The position numbers were made by a program, and so were the translations under genes. Below, piece after piece: positions 38,412 through 50,852 of a stretch of DNA of 64,000 nucleotides. The stretch covers positions 18,044,501-18,108,500 of the forward strand of contig NC_135247.1 of the NCBI RefSeq assembly GCF_947623445.1. Reading direction: 5' to 3'. Under the pieces are notes generated by a model. It did not search any database and had not been told where the DNA came from. It saw nothing but the letters and a program-made list of their open reading frames with translations. This DNA is from Clavelina lepadiformis (Eukaryota > Chordata > Ascidiacea > Aplousobranchia > Clavelinidae). Within the stretch, counting starts at the first letter, position 1. Every line of letters starts with the position of its first letter.

Positions 38412-38788
38412 TGTTAGGTGGTTTTGTGAGTTAAATGCTTCACTATTGACACTGCCGAGCTAAAGTGCGTTGCAGAATTTTGATGATCTCAAACTTTAAC
38501 CATCTTGTCGTGTAATTTTGTAGAATTTGCTTTAAGGAGAACTAATGTTTTTTTAGTCTTTTTTCTAAAAAATATCCTGCTTCCGAAAATAAAATCTGCA
38601 GCTATAAGTAGAGTAGGTATGGCGAAATCACTTTCCAGCACGCAACCCTGTCTAATGTGCTGGTTCATTAGACTCTGCCTGAATACGAAACGCACTCTTT
38701 TGACAATAGCAATTTTAACGGAGAAAATTCTACAATTTTGTTGTGACGTCACCAATTGCCGCTGATTTTGAGAGGCATCTGCTGTAAT

Positions 38789-38804
38789 GCCGGGAATCAA
38801 ACTT
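38789..38804 (-). repeat. Possible tRNA-derived SINE fragment (B-box-like)
   Basis: On the minus strand AAGTTTGATTCCCGGC resembles the RNA polymerase III B box (GGTTCGANTCC). No convincing A box or cloverleaf could be drawn, so this is at best a decayed SINE head. Confidence 0.2.
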
Positions 38805-41800
38805 GTGCGTTGGCTTGATCAGCTCAACATTACAGCTTAGAGTGAAAGCTTGCCTTGGTACATTTGCTGAGTTTAACATGTAATATTTTGTTCATGCAAT
38901 ACAACTAAATAACAGTTGCAATGTGCCGTAGACAGTGCATGTGAAATGCCTAAAGCCTAAAATAAAAATAGGCCTTCTTAAACTGTAAGTTAGCCTTTCT
39001 GAGGACTAAGTTTAATCTATTTAGAGGTAAAGCTACACAATGCACATACAAAAAACACTTGTTTAATTGCAATGCCTCTTATCATTAGTCAATCATCCAT
39101 TACTGAGAAAAATATGACAACACGCCCATTAAATTTTACAAGAATTGTTTTTAAAGTTTTTACAAACAATATACAATGTGCAATATCCACCACTACAACA
39201 GTACAGTATGATATAACAATACCAACTATGACACAATAAAACTACTGTACAACAAAAAAAAATATAATGAAATTCTTATTATCAGGACTGTAACAGCCTT
39301 CTGCTAAACAAAAAGAAAGGAAAATTTGCCCAACAACCAAACACTTCGAATAAAAATTGATTACAGGTTTCCTGTTTTGCTGTTGCTTCTCTTTAAGTTC
39401 CTAATTAATAGCTTTCGATTGAAACATCGATAATTAATTAATTCGATATTTAATGATCGTGGACAGATAATTACGTATTGTGCTTTGTCGTTTCAAGCAA
39501 TTCAGCGCAATCGAAACATGGTAGTCAATTGATGAAGCTCTTTGGAAGCATACTGCAAGCGAACACTCCTCTCACTTTTATTAAAAACAACAAAACAGCT
39601 TCGTGGCGACAGAAAACATGGATAATTTTCTTTACAATAAGTGGTACTAAAGATGATCTTGCTTCATATTGCAAGCAAGACCTACTACCGACAGGTCAGC
39701 GTTTGGCTGAATGCTGGGCATTGTGAGGTAATAAGTTATAACGAGCAAAGCATTGTACGATTGTTGGCACAATAACTTGCTCACGCCCACAAAATCTTAC
39801 GGTGGGTTTCTCTCCAACTCTTTCTGGAATAATTGTCAATTGACACAAAAACCACAACTAAGCGGTTACTGACAAAATTATCATTAAGTTACTTGCAGTC
39901 TCCAATATTGTGGAAAGCAAATCTTATAAAGAACCAGCAAACGTTGTCGTTATGTCGCCAGACTAATCAGCCGGTACGTGGCACTTGTTTCAGAACAGTG
40001 ATTTATACTTTCAATTACCTTCAAACAACGCAACGTTAAATTGAGACATACGACACCGGCATGCGGTGTATCAATTTATGTTCTTGGCATGAGCTATACC
40101 TCATGAATTATACCTGTGAAATAATTTATTTTAAAACAAATCAACATTTTAATCTACATATGCCAAGTATGTGCATATTGCATGAAGTCTATATTTTGCA
40201 GCGTAGGCTATCCGTAAAACCCTTTTGCTGTGGTTTAAGTTGTTTGCAAGTATTATGATGACGTCATACGATGGAGCTCGGTTTAGGTTCACACTGGCAT
40301 TGAGCTATTTTCGTATTTCTACAACCTTATGTCTTTACTTTGCAAACAGGAAGTCATCCACCTCAGGCATGCATTGATATGCTCGTTAAATTTTGAGGAG
40401 GTTTCGATTGCGTTGTTTCCACCAACACACCAACTTAACTCGATACGGCATTCAATGTAACTCAGTCGAAAGTCTGCCGCCTAAGGTAAACCTTTGCTTC
40501 TTTGGATTAAGTTTTGGTTAAAATTGAATTAAAATATTTGCACAAGAGGGCGCTTTCATCCGAAGTGGTCAAAATTAACAGCTTGAGTTTGTACAAGTTG
40601 AATGTTCGACAGGAATACGAACCAGGTTTCATGAAAATTTGTCTGCAGTGGTAATAATGAATTTTAAAGTTGTACTACCTTAATGTTTCTGCTATTTCCA
40701 TTCTGATCACATAATTTGCTTTAAAGAAATATGGTTAAGCGTACGTTTTACTCAAATTAATTGTAACCTTGCCCGCAGCCCTATATGCTTAGCTTTTTGT
40801 GCATAAACTTGCATCACAGTTAACCCTATCCATACCGGGCTCGCGACTTTGCCATTTTCACTAGATGTGGCCGACACCGCACACACATTTTCAATCGTTA
40901 ATTACTCGAAAACTATAGGTCGTAAACTGATCGGATTTTTACAGGTTTGTAGCAAAAACATCTGGCTTCCTGTATACATCATAATTGTAAAGCAAAAGAA
41001 AGTGAATTTAGTGTAAATTAAGTATTTCCACAAGTGATACATTTCTAGAAATTTTTCTTGTTACGCCGCGCCCCCGCTGTGCGGAAAACCAGCTGACCGC
41101 GAGAAGAGAACGCAAGAGAATAGTTAGTCGAGTTATTGGTGCGTAAATGAGTAAACGAAAACGATTCGCTTCAACGCGGAGAGAGAGCAAAATTATGAAA
41201 ATATCACAATATCTCAAAAATTACAAACTCTAACTTTATAAAACAAACATGGACAGATAGCTGAACATTTTTCAGGAAAAGTCACCAAATTTCAAGTTTC
41301 TACAGCAAACAATGCAACTGTACGCCACGTTTTTCTGTGACTGTGTACGGGAGAAGCCAAGCCTAGTGTAAATAGGGTTAATATTATTGGGGCCTTGCCA
41401 TACATTTGCATTTTCTTTGCAGCGATCGTAACAAACCAAATATGACTTTTGATGAGCCGAACTATAACTCTGGTGTACATGACTGTATTCTAATGACAAC
41501 ACATTGTGTGAAAAGGTCGTACCGGACAAGATCAGGATAGTAGCTTATGTGGTTGTATGGCAAGTCGGTGCAAGGCACTGCGTATTCACGAAAAGTAACG
41601 AGTGACAACCGACAAAACAACTGTGCATTGTGACATCACAGTGCAGGTTGACAACAAGATGACCAGCTGGTATCATATCGTGCCAATTGCTATTTGGCTC
41701 CCTCAAGCGACACTTATCATACCGATTTCAAATTCGTGTTTCCGTTGCATTTTTCGCTATGTCGGCGTCGGTAGGCTCATGTTGGTTTAAAGAATATTAA

Positions 41801-44207
41801 AAAATTGTCTGGGTAAGCAAGGGAAATTGTAATTGCATGCTTTGACGGTTTGTTGTGGTTTGCTTTTGGGCCATAAGCGGAAATTCTCACCGCTATTTGA
41901 AAAGAACCTGAAATGAATCAGGAGAAACTTATCACTGTTTATGTTGAGCGCGTTTGTTTTGTCAACATTTGTTTCGTTGGATTCGTGAATTTTGTAAAGT
42001 TTACGTTTCCGCTTAATAACTTCACTTCAAAACACTTTAAAAACGTCGTGAGTTGATAAAACGTCAGGTGGAACGATTGTCCTAATATCCTGTGATAACA
42101 CCAAGTAGTAGGAATTTGTTGCAGTAGCTGTTTGGAAATTCTATTTTAAATGGAGAAAACACTCGGGTTTTGTTTATATTTCTCCGCAAAATCTTAAACT
42201 ATCATTCAAAGAAATCAATCAAAGAAACCGCGCAATTGAAATCTCTTGGCTGGTTGCATGAAAATGATGGTTTATTGCTCTTCACCGTGTTAAACATTTC
42301 AATGCAGTCGAATCATTGCAGTCGGTCAAAGAATATTAACGCTTTTGAAAGAAAACGTTGGCATGACACTTCACACTTTACATTTTCTCTTAAAATACCA
42401 AACAAGTAGAGAACATGGACATAATTTTTGCAGTATGAAACATCTTAATTTCATTTTGTAGTTTTAATGCGTAATAGTTATGACCGACCATTTTTGTATA
42501 CATAGCGCCAACTTGCGACCCGCTTAAGATTCCCATCTTTTACCGCATGACCGGTGCATCGTAAAAGACAAGGCTTGGGAGATAATATAAAAACTCATAG
42601 GAAAACAGTTAACTATCAATTAGCAATCCATTCACCAAAAAAAATCTTACAAGCTTGAACCCTCAGGTTTGCGTCAGGCAACAACAAAGACTGTGGAAAA
42701 GTTTATCTAAAATCGTCCAACAAACGACATTTTTATCTACAACCCACTAATCAGTCATTAGCGACAGTTTTTTTCAGAATAATTCCCTATTCTTTTCAGG
42801 TTTCTTGGAAAGCAGCAGTTTTTAGGGATAAACAAGCCACTTTATGTTTTATGATAACTATTTAGATTCTTGGTTTTAACGAAGGGCGTATGTTTCCAGG
42901 CATGCTAGTCCTCGACAACAGTTGCGTAACATGACGTAAACTTTGAGCTTTCATCCATGAAGTTCACGACCTTTTGAAACTGAAGAATAAAGACAAAACA
43001 CGAAAATTTCAGACGCTATTTTGTAGCATGTTGGTTTTCCCAGTGCTGGCGGCGGCGAAAATATTAACAAGCAAAAAGTGGTCACGCATCAATTCTTAAT
43101 AGAAAATCATAAGATTATTATCGCCAAAAATACGTCACAAAAAAAACAAAAAAAATTGGCTCGGAAAACCCCTACTGTTCTCTAAGATGAACAGAAGAGG
43201 TCGGCTACGTCAGTGCTTTCTGTGAATCGCGTTTCGACATGAGAAAAACATTTCACAGTTAAATGCAAACAGAAAAACATACAAAGTCAAGGAATTAGTC
43301 ATGCTACCCAACATAGACGCGCATCGCAAACACATTGTATGAGCAAATTATTCAAATAAGTTTAATGATGTGACCTGTTTGTGGATTGTGATTGTTTCTT
43401 TAATGACTCAATTTCAACGCCATTCGTTTGAAGTTTAAATGACGTTATTTTGAAGGAATTCGTCAAACCTTTGGTGTAAAGAATCAAAATTGGTCACATC
43501 AAGTTAGCTGTGGTTCATTCCACTTTCAGGCAATTGGAAGTTCATCAGAAATAGAAGCATATAATCTGCGCATCACGACTTTCATGACCTTGCCGTAATT
43601 ATAAACCAATTAGCGCGAATTCCCACAGAGTTCATTAAGCAGCCTTATCTGCAAAAACTTTTATGCGCCCTGGGCTATGACAGATTTAAGCAGAAAATTT
43701 AAGCAAAGATCTACGCTGGCTTATCAAAACAACCTTAAGTCTGAAGTGTTTTTCAAGTCTTGGATATCGCTGGTGACGTAAGCGGAACTAGCCCCTACGT
43801 ATTTGGGCACTTTTGCTCGTTGTTTTCAGTGAAATCAGTACCGGTTAAAAAGCGCACGTTTTTAGTCAGGAAAAAATAGCGAAAGGCTGTTCCGTCACGT
43901 CTGCTCAAGTAGTAAAATGTTTCATTTCCAGAAAGGATATTAATGTTGTTAAAAACGAAAAAACGTTTCCGTATAGAATAACCGAAAAACATTTCCCTGA
44001 TGCGGTGAAAAGCAGCAATGCATTGTTAACCACCTAGCTATAGTGTACGTCACTAACGGAAATAATTAAACTTTTTGAGCCTGTTATTTTGTTTGAAGAG
44101 AAAGCGTCAATTTACATAAAATTATAGCAATAGCGAAGTATAGTTAAGCGCCAGCGTAACTCAAGCATAACTTTGGTTACTTTGCAGATTTCAGGTTAAG
44201 TTGAAAC

Positions 44208-47200
44208 ATGAGAATAACGTTGCTTGTATTATCGGTGCTACTTCTATTAGGATTTGTGACTTGTAAGCACTTGCAACGTGAGTTGAAACAAATTAGGCAA
44301 AAATTAAGCTTGAAAATTTAAAAGATGTTATTGCATGCTTTGACTTAATTGGCGTATTTCATAAAAAATTCGCTTTTGTTTTATGAACTTGCTTGTCATA
44401 CAAGCTATGGCTACAGTAAAAATTAAGTTGCTTTTTGCGTAGATATAGTAATACAGGTAATCGTAGCGCAACTAAATGTACAATACATTCATGTTTATAG
44501 AAAAGTTTGAGTTGAAATTTATTAGTTATTAATAGCGTGTGGTTTTTCACGTTTTGCCAAAACTACACTAGAGTAAACTTTTTTTCATAGATTTGTATAA
44601 TTGGGCCGACACTACAGTAGACTTCCTACAGCTTCCAAAAAAGCGGAATAAAATGTTTTCATTAACTTTAAAGCTTTCTGTAATGTTAGTGTATTCCAAT
44701 ATCTAAAAATCCAATACAACTTGTACGTATTCGAAGCACACGGTGTATAGCAACCACCAATGTTGTCGGTCAATTCAGTTTCTATTTTCTTGTTTACAGA
44801 GACGTGTGGTCCTCGCAACCAAGCCGCCGCTGATGCAATTGGAAGGCCTTGCAGGAAGATCTGTGAGCTAACGCATGACATAACTAAGGACAAATGCAAG
44901 GGAAAGAAATTGTGTCTTTGTGATTACGAATGCGGTTTCTCCTGCATCAATCCTGGTGAGTTGTTGTTACAAAAACTTAAACGTGATAAGACCCGATATT
45001 GATGTTGTTAAAACGGACAGACAGAGTTCATTTTAAGAACTCGATTGAACCATAAACATCTTCGTATCAGCAACTACAATGAGCAAATTTGCTTTATTCG
45101 TAAGTTGGCTATCGCATATTTTACTCCCTCTATGCTTGAGAACCGCAGAAGGAAAGGAAGTTTGCTGTATTTGACCACCAGCTCATTATGCATATTATGT
45201 TCTAGACTGTGATCGTTGTTTTGTAGCGAAGCTGTCTAAAGCCTTCACGAATCTCATTACTGCAATGAATATAGCTCGTCGTAAATCGCGAACAACAAAA
45301 CGCGATGAACCTAAAGAATAAAAGACGTGAAAACGGTTATAAGTTACACCCCCCAAATGGGTTTGTGGGGGAAGGACATGTGTTCTTTCCTTTCTCTAAA
45401 TCATGTTATGTTGTTAAAATGCAGAAAACAAATGTGACGGCAAACCTCCTTCCATTGAGAACTTGGAGAATATCAAAGTGATCAGAGTGAAGACGCATCG
45501 AAATGGAACCGACTACGAAGCTGAAGTTTTCGGTTCTTCTTACGAGTACTCGGACCAGGCAATATACAATTGTCAGCCAGGTTACAAATTACAGCCAGAT
45601 AACATCCGGTCGTTTTGCCACGGACGTAAAGGATGGACGCATATTACCGGTCAATACAGACCCAGATGTTTACGTAAGTTTCATCATGAAATGCTGTACC
45701 AGCTTTCGCGGTCGTCGATGAATAACAATCGGCTAAATTGAATTTCTAGTGGCATGCAGGAACTTTGATATCTTGGAAGTTGTAAACAACAACATGATCT
45801 GTGGAGATACATGTGTTACAAATGCTGATTGCCAAGCGAATACGAAATGCATGTGTGACGGTCATTGCGGTAGGAGATGCGTCAATCCAGGTTGTTACGG
45901 AAATTTTGAAAGCTTCACAGCACACTTTTTAAGAAATGAACGCCGTCTAACTTTTCTTTTGTCAAATTACACAGACGTGGATTGTGGTACAGCGCCTCCA
46001 GTGGAAATGGCAACAATCGAATACTCCGGGGAAGGGTTTGAAAAGGTTGCGCACTACAGCTGCGCAGAAGGTTACTTCATCAGTTCCGGATCGCCTTCTA
46101 GGTCGTGTACAGGCGGTGGTACATGGGACGGACAACCCTTGGTCTGCGAACGTATGTTAGACACACATAAACGAAGTTAGAAACTGAAGAACTCAACAGC
46201 AACTAGCTTTACATTCTGAATTGTTTAGGAGTTGAATGCGGAGACCCATCGCGCAGTATAGAAGAAATGGGTGGCGAAGTTCGGGATTGGGTGCCGGGAC
46301 CATACCACCCCGGACAAAGTTTCACTTTTAGATGTCGTTCCAGCAAGAGAACGTTCGGCAGCACCGTGCGCACTTGCCAGAACAACGGTCGATGGAGCGG
46401 GAGGCCAACTGTGTGTGACGACAAGGATGGTGAGGGAAAATAATCCTAACCATAGGCTATTACGCCAGGCTTGTCCATGGGACATTTTTTTCTGTCCCAT
46501 CCCATCCCATCCCATGCCATCCCATCAAAATACGATTCAATAAATGTTATTAAATTTATGGAAATTTAAGTCTAATGTCTATTAGAATTGACTACATGTA
46601 CAAAGAGAGATACAAAACGACAAAATTTATTGACTTTGTTAACTTTAAAGTTCAGAAAAGTTGTCTATCTATGACAATTTATTATCATTGGTACTCATAT
46701 TCCGAGTCACTGTGCTCATTTAGCAAATTTTCAATGCCATGGGAATTGCAATTCGTGCTGTCCCATCCCATCCCATCCCATGGGCCATTTCCCATGGGAT
46801 TCTCGTGGGAATCCCATTCCCATGGACAAGCCTGCTATTACCCCTACGAAGTAGAAGTTTAAGTAATTTCCGTGGATGAACCTAAATAAGTATATCAGAC
46901 GTCTAAGATATGAGCTATGTTTGATATGACATGACGTATAAGATAAGATATGACGTATATGAAACGATGTTATTTGGTTGAGTTACATTTAAGATCAAGA
47001 ATGTTATAAAGAGGTTTCACAAAAAATTCGTGCGTATTTGGACCTATTTGGAAAGATTTTATACAAGCGATATCCAGATCACTGTATTTTTCAACAGATT
47101 CTCAAGGTCGTGCGAATAACAGATGTATTCATCCTGGGATCCCAGTCAATGGAAGAATAATAGGGAGGAGTCGATTGGCACCTAGAGACCTGGAAGTGGG

Positions 47201-50200
47201 CGACACGGTCATCTTCGAATGTAACCCAGGGTACTCCATGGTTGGGGAGAGAGTGCAGGAATGCCTTGAATTCTTACAGTGGACTGGAAACGGTGCACCA
47301 TTGTGCGTGGGTGAGAATTTTGGATTAAGATTAAGGATAGTTACGAGAATGAAACGCTGAAATTATTTTTTGAAATATTAATACTGCAGTATGTGAAACC
47401 ACTTCCACCAAAACGTATGAAATTCACATGTACAGCACACATGCGTAATCCAAGCCTTAATAACAAGCAAAATAACAAGCAGTTCCGTCACAAAAATATT
47501 ACTTTATAAAAAGTATCTTTACTCCACTGCTATGTGTAGATGATGAGATGCTATTTTGAAAAAAGTCTTCGTTTGGTTAGTGGGTGAATATTAGTGCAAT
47601 CGGTCGTTCAATGCAATCTGTCTGTCTCCTATTTCTCGCCTTCGACTGTAATTAAGTATTTTTCCCATCAGTCTCGTGGTCAAGATATTGACTTTATCCC
47701 TCCATATTCGCACATATGTTTCAAACAATTTTGTCTTATCGTTGAAGGTCATTTTAATCGATTTCTCGTATCTTTAATAATGTCTCAGACCCTCGCTTTC
47801 GAGACAGCGTTTCAGCTGCCATTGGCAAGCTTGAGGAGAGCGCCAGACACATCCAGGAGAACTCGAAGCGTCATGGAGCCGGAAGATTCATCAGTAACAC
47901 ATTTGGGCCCGGCCATGAGATATATTTTGTGATTGATCTGTCAAAAAGTGTCTCTGATACAGCCTTGAACAATTCCTTAACATTCTGTGTGAAGCTCATA
48001 GAAAGAGTGAGTTGTAGAAATATTACATAGAAATGTCACAAATTCTTGTTGCGTGCAACCCTTCTCTGTGAGCGCGATTTTGTTTGAATTATATAATATG
48101 ACTTTGCTCACTTTCAGCTTACCGCAAACGCCACCGGTGAAATTAACTATGGTATCATCGTCTTTGCTCTGAGGACGGAAATATTTTTGAACTTGATCAA
48201 CCTTCAACCTTCAGCAGAAGGGGTTATCGAAATACTCAGAAATATCTACAAGGATCGAGGTAGCAATATCGCGTTAATGAGCAAATCGGCCCTTTGTATA
48301 TTTAAGCGCTCAGAGAAGCTGGTATTTGCTATCATTCGTTCGCTTTGATATTTGCAGCCAATATTCAAGAGCGAATTAAGCAGGGCACGAACACTTATAA
48401 AGCGCTTGAAGTTTTGGCGCAACAACTTGAGTTCTCCTACATTCAGGACGAGAATAAAGAACGGAAACGTCACGTTTTCATTTTGACGGATGGTAAGAGC
48501 GGCAACTTATAACTGGAAATGTTTCTTTAAAAGGCGAAGTGTTCACTTTCTGTTTCCCTAACACGCCCACTTGCATTCATTCAAGGAAAACACAATGATG
48601 GGCCAGATCCAGAAGACCTGGTTTTCGTTCTCAGTCAAAGGGAAAACCCCCCTACGGTATAGCCATAAGTACTGTACTATATGCAAATAGGCTTGGGTTT
48701 CTCAGTGTCATTAAATCTTCATAAATGCAGTAGGTAAAAAACTGTAACATCTATTTATCATCTTGCGGTAGTTTTATAGCATCACAACTTGCCTCGACTG
48801 CATCGACCCGGTAGAAGGCGAAGAAGCTTACACAGAATTATTGGGACTAGCTCAGAATAAATACGAGAACTTCATATTCATCGACGACTTTTACAACATC
48901 CAAAGCAAGATTGACCTGATTACGAACGCTACGATCGGTAAGTTGCTGTTACGTCATCTTTGTGAGGTTAGAAATGTCAATAAAGGCGAAAGCTCAACGC
49001 CTTTAGACTACTTCAACCAAAATCACACATTTCATTGGTTCTGCTTTTCCTTAGATTACAGCGCATGCGGCCAGGCCGGTGACGTTGGAAGCGTCAAGCA
49101 GCAAGCAAGAGTGGGAAGGGTACTGGGAGGTAACAAGACCATCGCCGCAGATAGATCCTGGCCATGGCAAGCCGTCATAACCAAGTTTCACGGCAAAGTA
49201 GTGGATGTGAGTTGAACACCGGTGACTGGGGCAAGGTTTTAAAGCTTCATGTCTGTTGGTGCAACTTTTTATCAATCCAACAAAATTGTCATGTGATGGA
49301 GAGAGAAATAGTTTGGAGTTAATTCTCTTTAAAATACTTTCCACAGACTTACAAAAGATCGAACTTTTACGGCGGCGGAAGCGTCATCAATAACCGCTGG
49401 GTTTTGACAGCCGCTCACTTGTTTGAATATGAAGACAAGGAAATTTCAGATTGGGCAAACGATTTTGTTGTCACTTTCGGTGCGGTCATTACTTTGATCT
49501 GAAAAAAATGACGTCGGTGTGAGTTACTGTAAAACTAATCCTATTCTTCTTTAAACAGGTCTTCATAAACGCCCTACAGCAGCTGCTAAAAAACTGCTCC
49601 CAATTGTCAAAATCTTTGTCGCTGATCAAATTATTATACACGAAAGTTATGCAAATTTCGACTTTGACATCGCTCTTGTAAGTGTACTTTATTAATGTTG
49701 TGTAAATTACTCTGAAAGCTTTTATGTCAACATTTCAGAAAAACATATCAATGAAGCCGTTTTTTAAAATGAGAAAGATTTTTTGCAGATCAAGATCGGT
49801 CACCAACTAGTTCCTGGAAGCGAGAGATGGGAAGAACCAATCTTGAACGTTGGTTGGGTGAACTACACTGATTACATTCGCCCTGTCTGCTTGCCTTGTA
49901 TGGAGAACAACTGCCTTAACAGTTACCTTAGAAAATACAATGATCTTGACGGAACCGAAAACGAAGAAGAAAGTTGCTCGAAACAAAGTAAAAATTTTTT
50001 GTAATAATTGTTGCCTGAATGTTTTGTCGGGTAAATGGTGATATCTATTAGTTTATCTATCTTTTAATGAACATCTTCTTATCAGGCGACTTCCTTATTG
50101 AAGCTAACAAAGCGCAGAAAACTCTTTTGGCGGTCGCCACAGGTTTCGGGCACACATTGGCAGAAATACAAGAGCAACTGCATCAAAACGCAAGACCTTC

Positions 50201-50852
50201 CACGGTTCTGCGGCAGGGTCTGCTGAAAGTTCAAAGTTTTGACTTGTAGGTTCTGATTACTTTCTTATAACTTTATTTTTCTGTTGTTCTGACCATCTCA
50301 GTACAATCATACGACCTACAAGGGCATAGTAACTAACTTACATACATTTTTATAAAAACGTAGATGCAACGACGTCGCCACAAATCATATTGACTGGGGT
50401 TTTGCTCCGCACGTCGATTACACCGACAACATGCTTTGCGCTGTTTCTGGGAACAAGCATGAAGCTGTTGATACATGCAAGGGCGACAGCGGTGGCCCTC
50501 TTGTTCGAGAGGTGAGCGTACATAATAGAATGCATCAAATACACACAAAAAGTATGGACGTAGAGCATTTTTTTGTCCTAAAATATTGAAGGTTTTTATC
50601 AAATTTGCTGCATCACATAAACAGAATTTAATCAGCATCTTAAACTTTTAACATCTTACTTTAATGAAGGTCTACGATCCTGACACCAAGCACTCGTGTT
50701 GGGTACAAATAGGAATTGTGAGTTGGGGTTATGGATGTGGACAAAGCTACAGAGACGTGGGGATTGATAAACCGACACCAGGATATTACACAAATCTAAT
50801 GAAGTTGATGCCGTGGGTTAAAGCACACATTACGGAGAATCCTGCAGAATAA
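44208..50852 (+). CDS. Complement factor B (gene 2 of a tandem pair)
   Basis: Same role and structure as gene 1. Nineteen exons: 44208-44277, 44800-44955, 45425-45673, 45750-45890, 45975-46151, 46229-46429, 47098-47310, 47789-48006, 48118-48259, 48358-48492, 48586-48656, 48772-48937, 49055-49206, 49347-49479, 49559-49677, 49789-49987, 50086-50245, 50364-50511, 50670-50852; 1010 aa. Signal peptide MRITLLVLSVLLLLGF; WAP-CCP-WAP-CCP-CCP-CCP-VWA-trypsin. The VWA site (DLSKSVS, GTNT, LTDG) and triad (TAAHLF, NFDIAL, GDSGGPL) are intact. Every intron has the same phase as in gene 1; most exon lengths are equal, and the others differ by whole codons (exons 3, 4 and 10). Identity to gene 1 is very uneven: exon 5 differs at 2 of 177 bases while the first half of exon 6 is strongly diverged, which suggests gene conversion. 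The His-loop disulfide is missing here too, and RVLGG is conserved. A MITE sits in intron 6. Confidence 0.95.
46465..46834. mobile_element. hAT-like non-autonomous MITE in intron 6 of factor B gene 2
   Basis: About 370 bp bounded by inverted repeats CAGGCTTGTCCATGGGA (from 46466) and TCCCATGGACAAGCCTG (to 46834). Flanking 8-mers CTATTACG (46457-46464) and CTATTACC (46835-46842) match at 7 of 8 positions, as expected for a hAT target-site duplication. CCCAT tandem repeats lie inside both ends (46495-46527 and 46761-46781). There is no transposase frame. Gene 1 has no such insert in the matching intron, so it arrived after the duplication. Confidence 0.75.

Larger units (their letters stand above)
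37051..44207. other. Gene-free spacer between the two factor B genes
   Basis: About 7.2 kb without a recognisable exon on either strand. All open frames are short and either antisense to each other or AT-rich. It holds the 3' UTR of factor B gene 1, one copy of a dispersed repeat (38302-38411), a tRNA-B-box-like motif (38789-38804) and A-rich runs (around 43140). There is no trace of a third factor B copy: I looked for GDSGGP, CCP and VWA motifs by eye and found none. Confidence 0.5.

Noticed and set aside
38489-38800. Overlapping open frames of about 100 and 86 codons on opposite strands
   Set aside because: No domain, no conserved pattern and no splice partners. Two strands open over the same AT-rich stretch is expected by chance.
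37051-44207. A third, decayed factor B copy in the spacer
   Set aside because: No stretch resembling any factor B exon was seen on either strand.
30666-45890. Calling the N-terminal cysteine-rich modules of factor B LDL-receptor class A domains
   Set aside because: They lack the DxSDE calcium motif and have eight cysteines in WAP order rather than six.
30495-50852. Factor B pair as orthologues of vertebrate factor B and C2
   Set aside because: The two copies are too similar to each other, with conversion tracts and the same lineage-specific extension. This is a local duplication.
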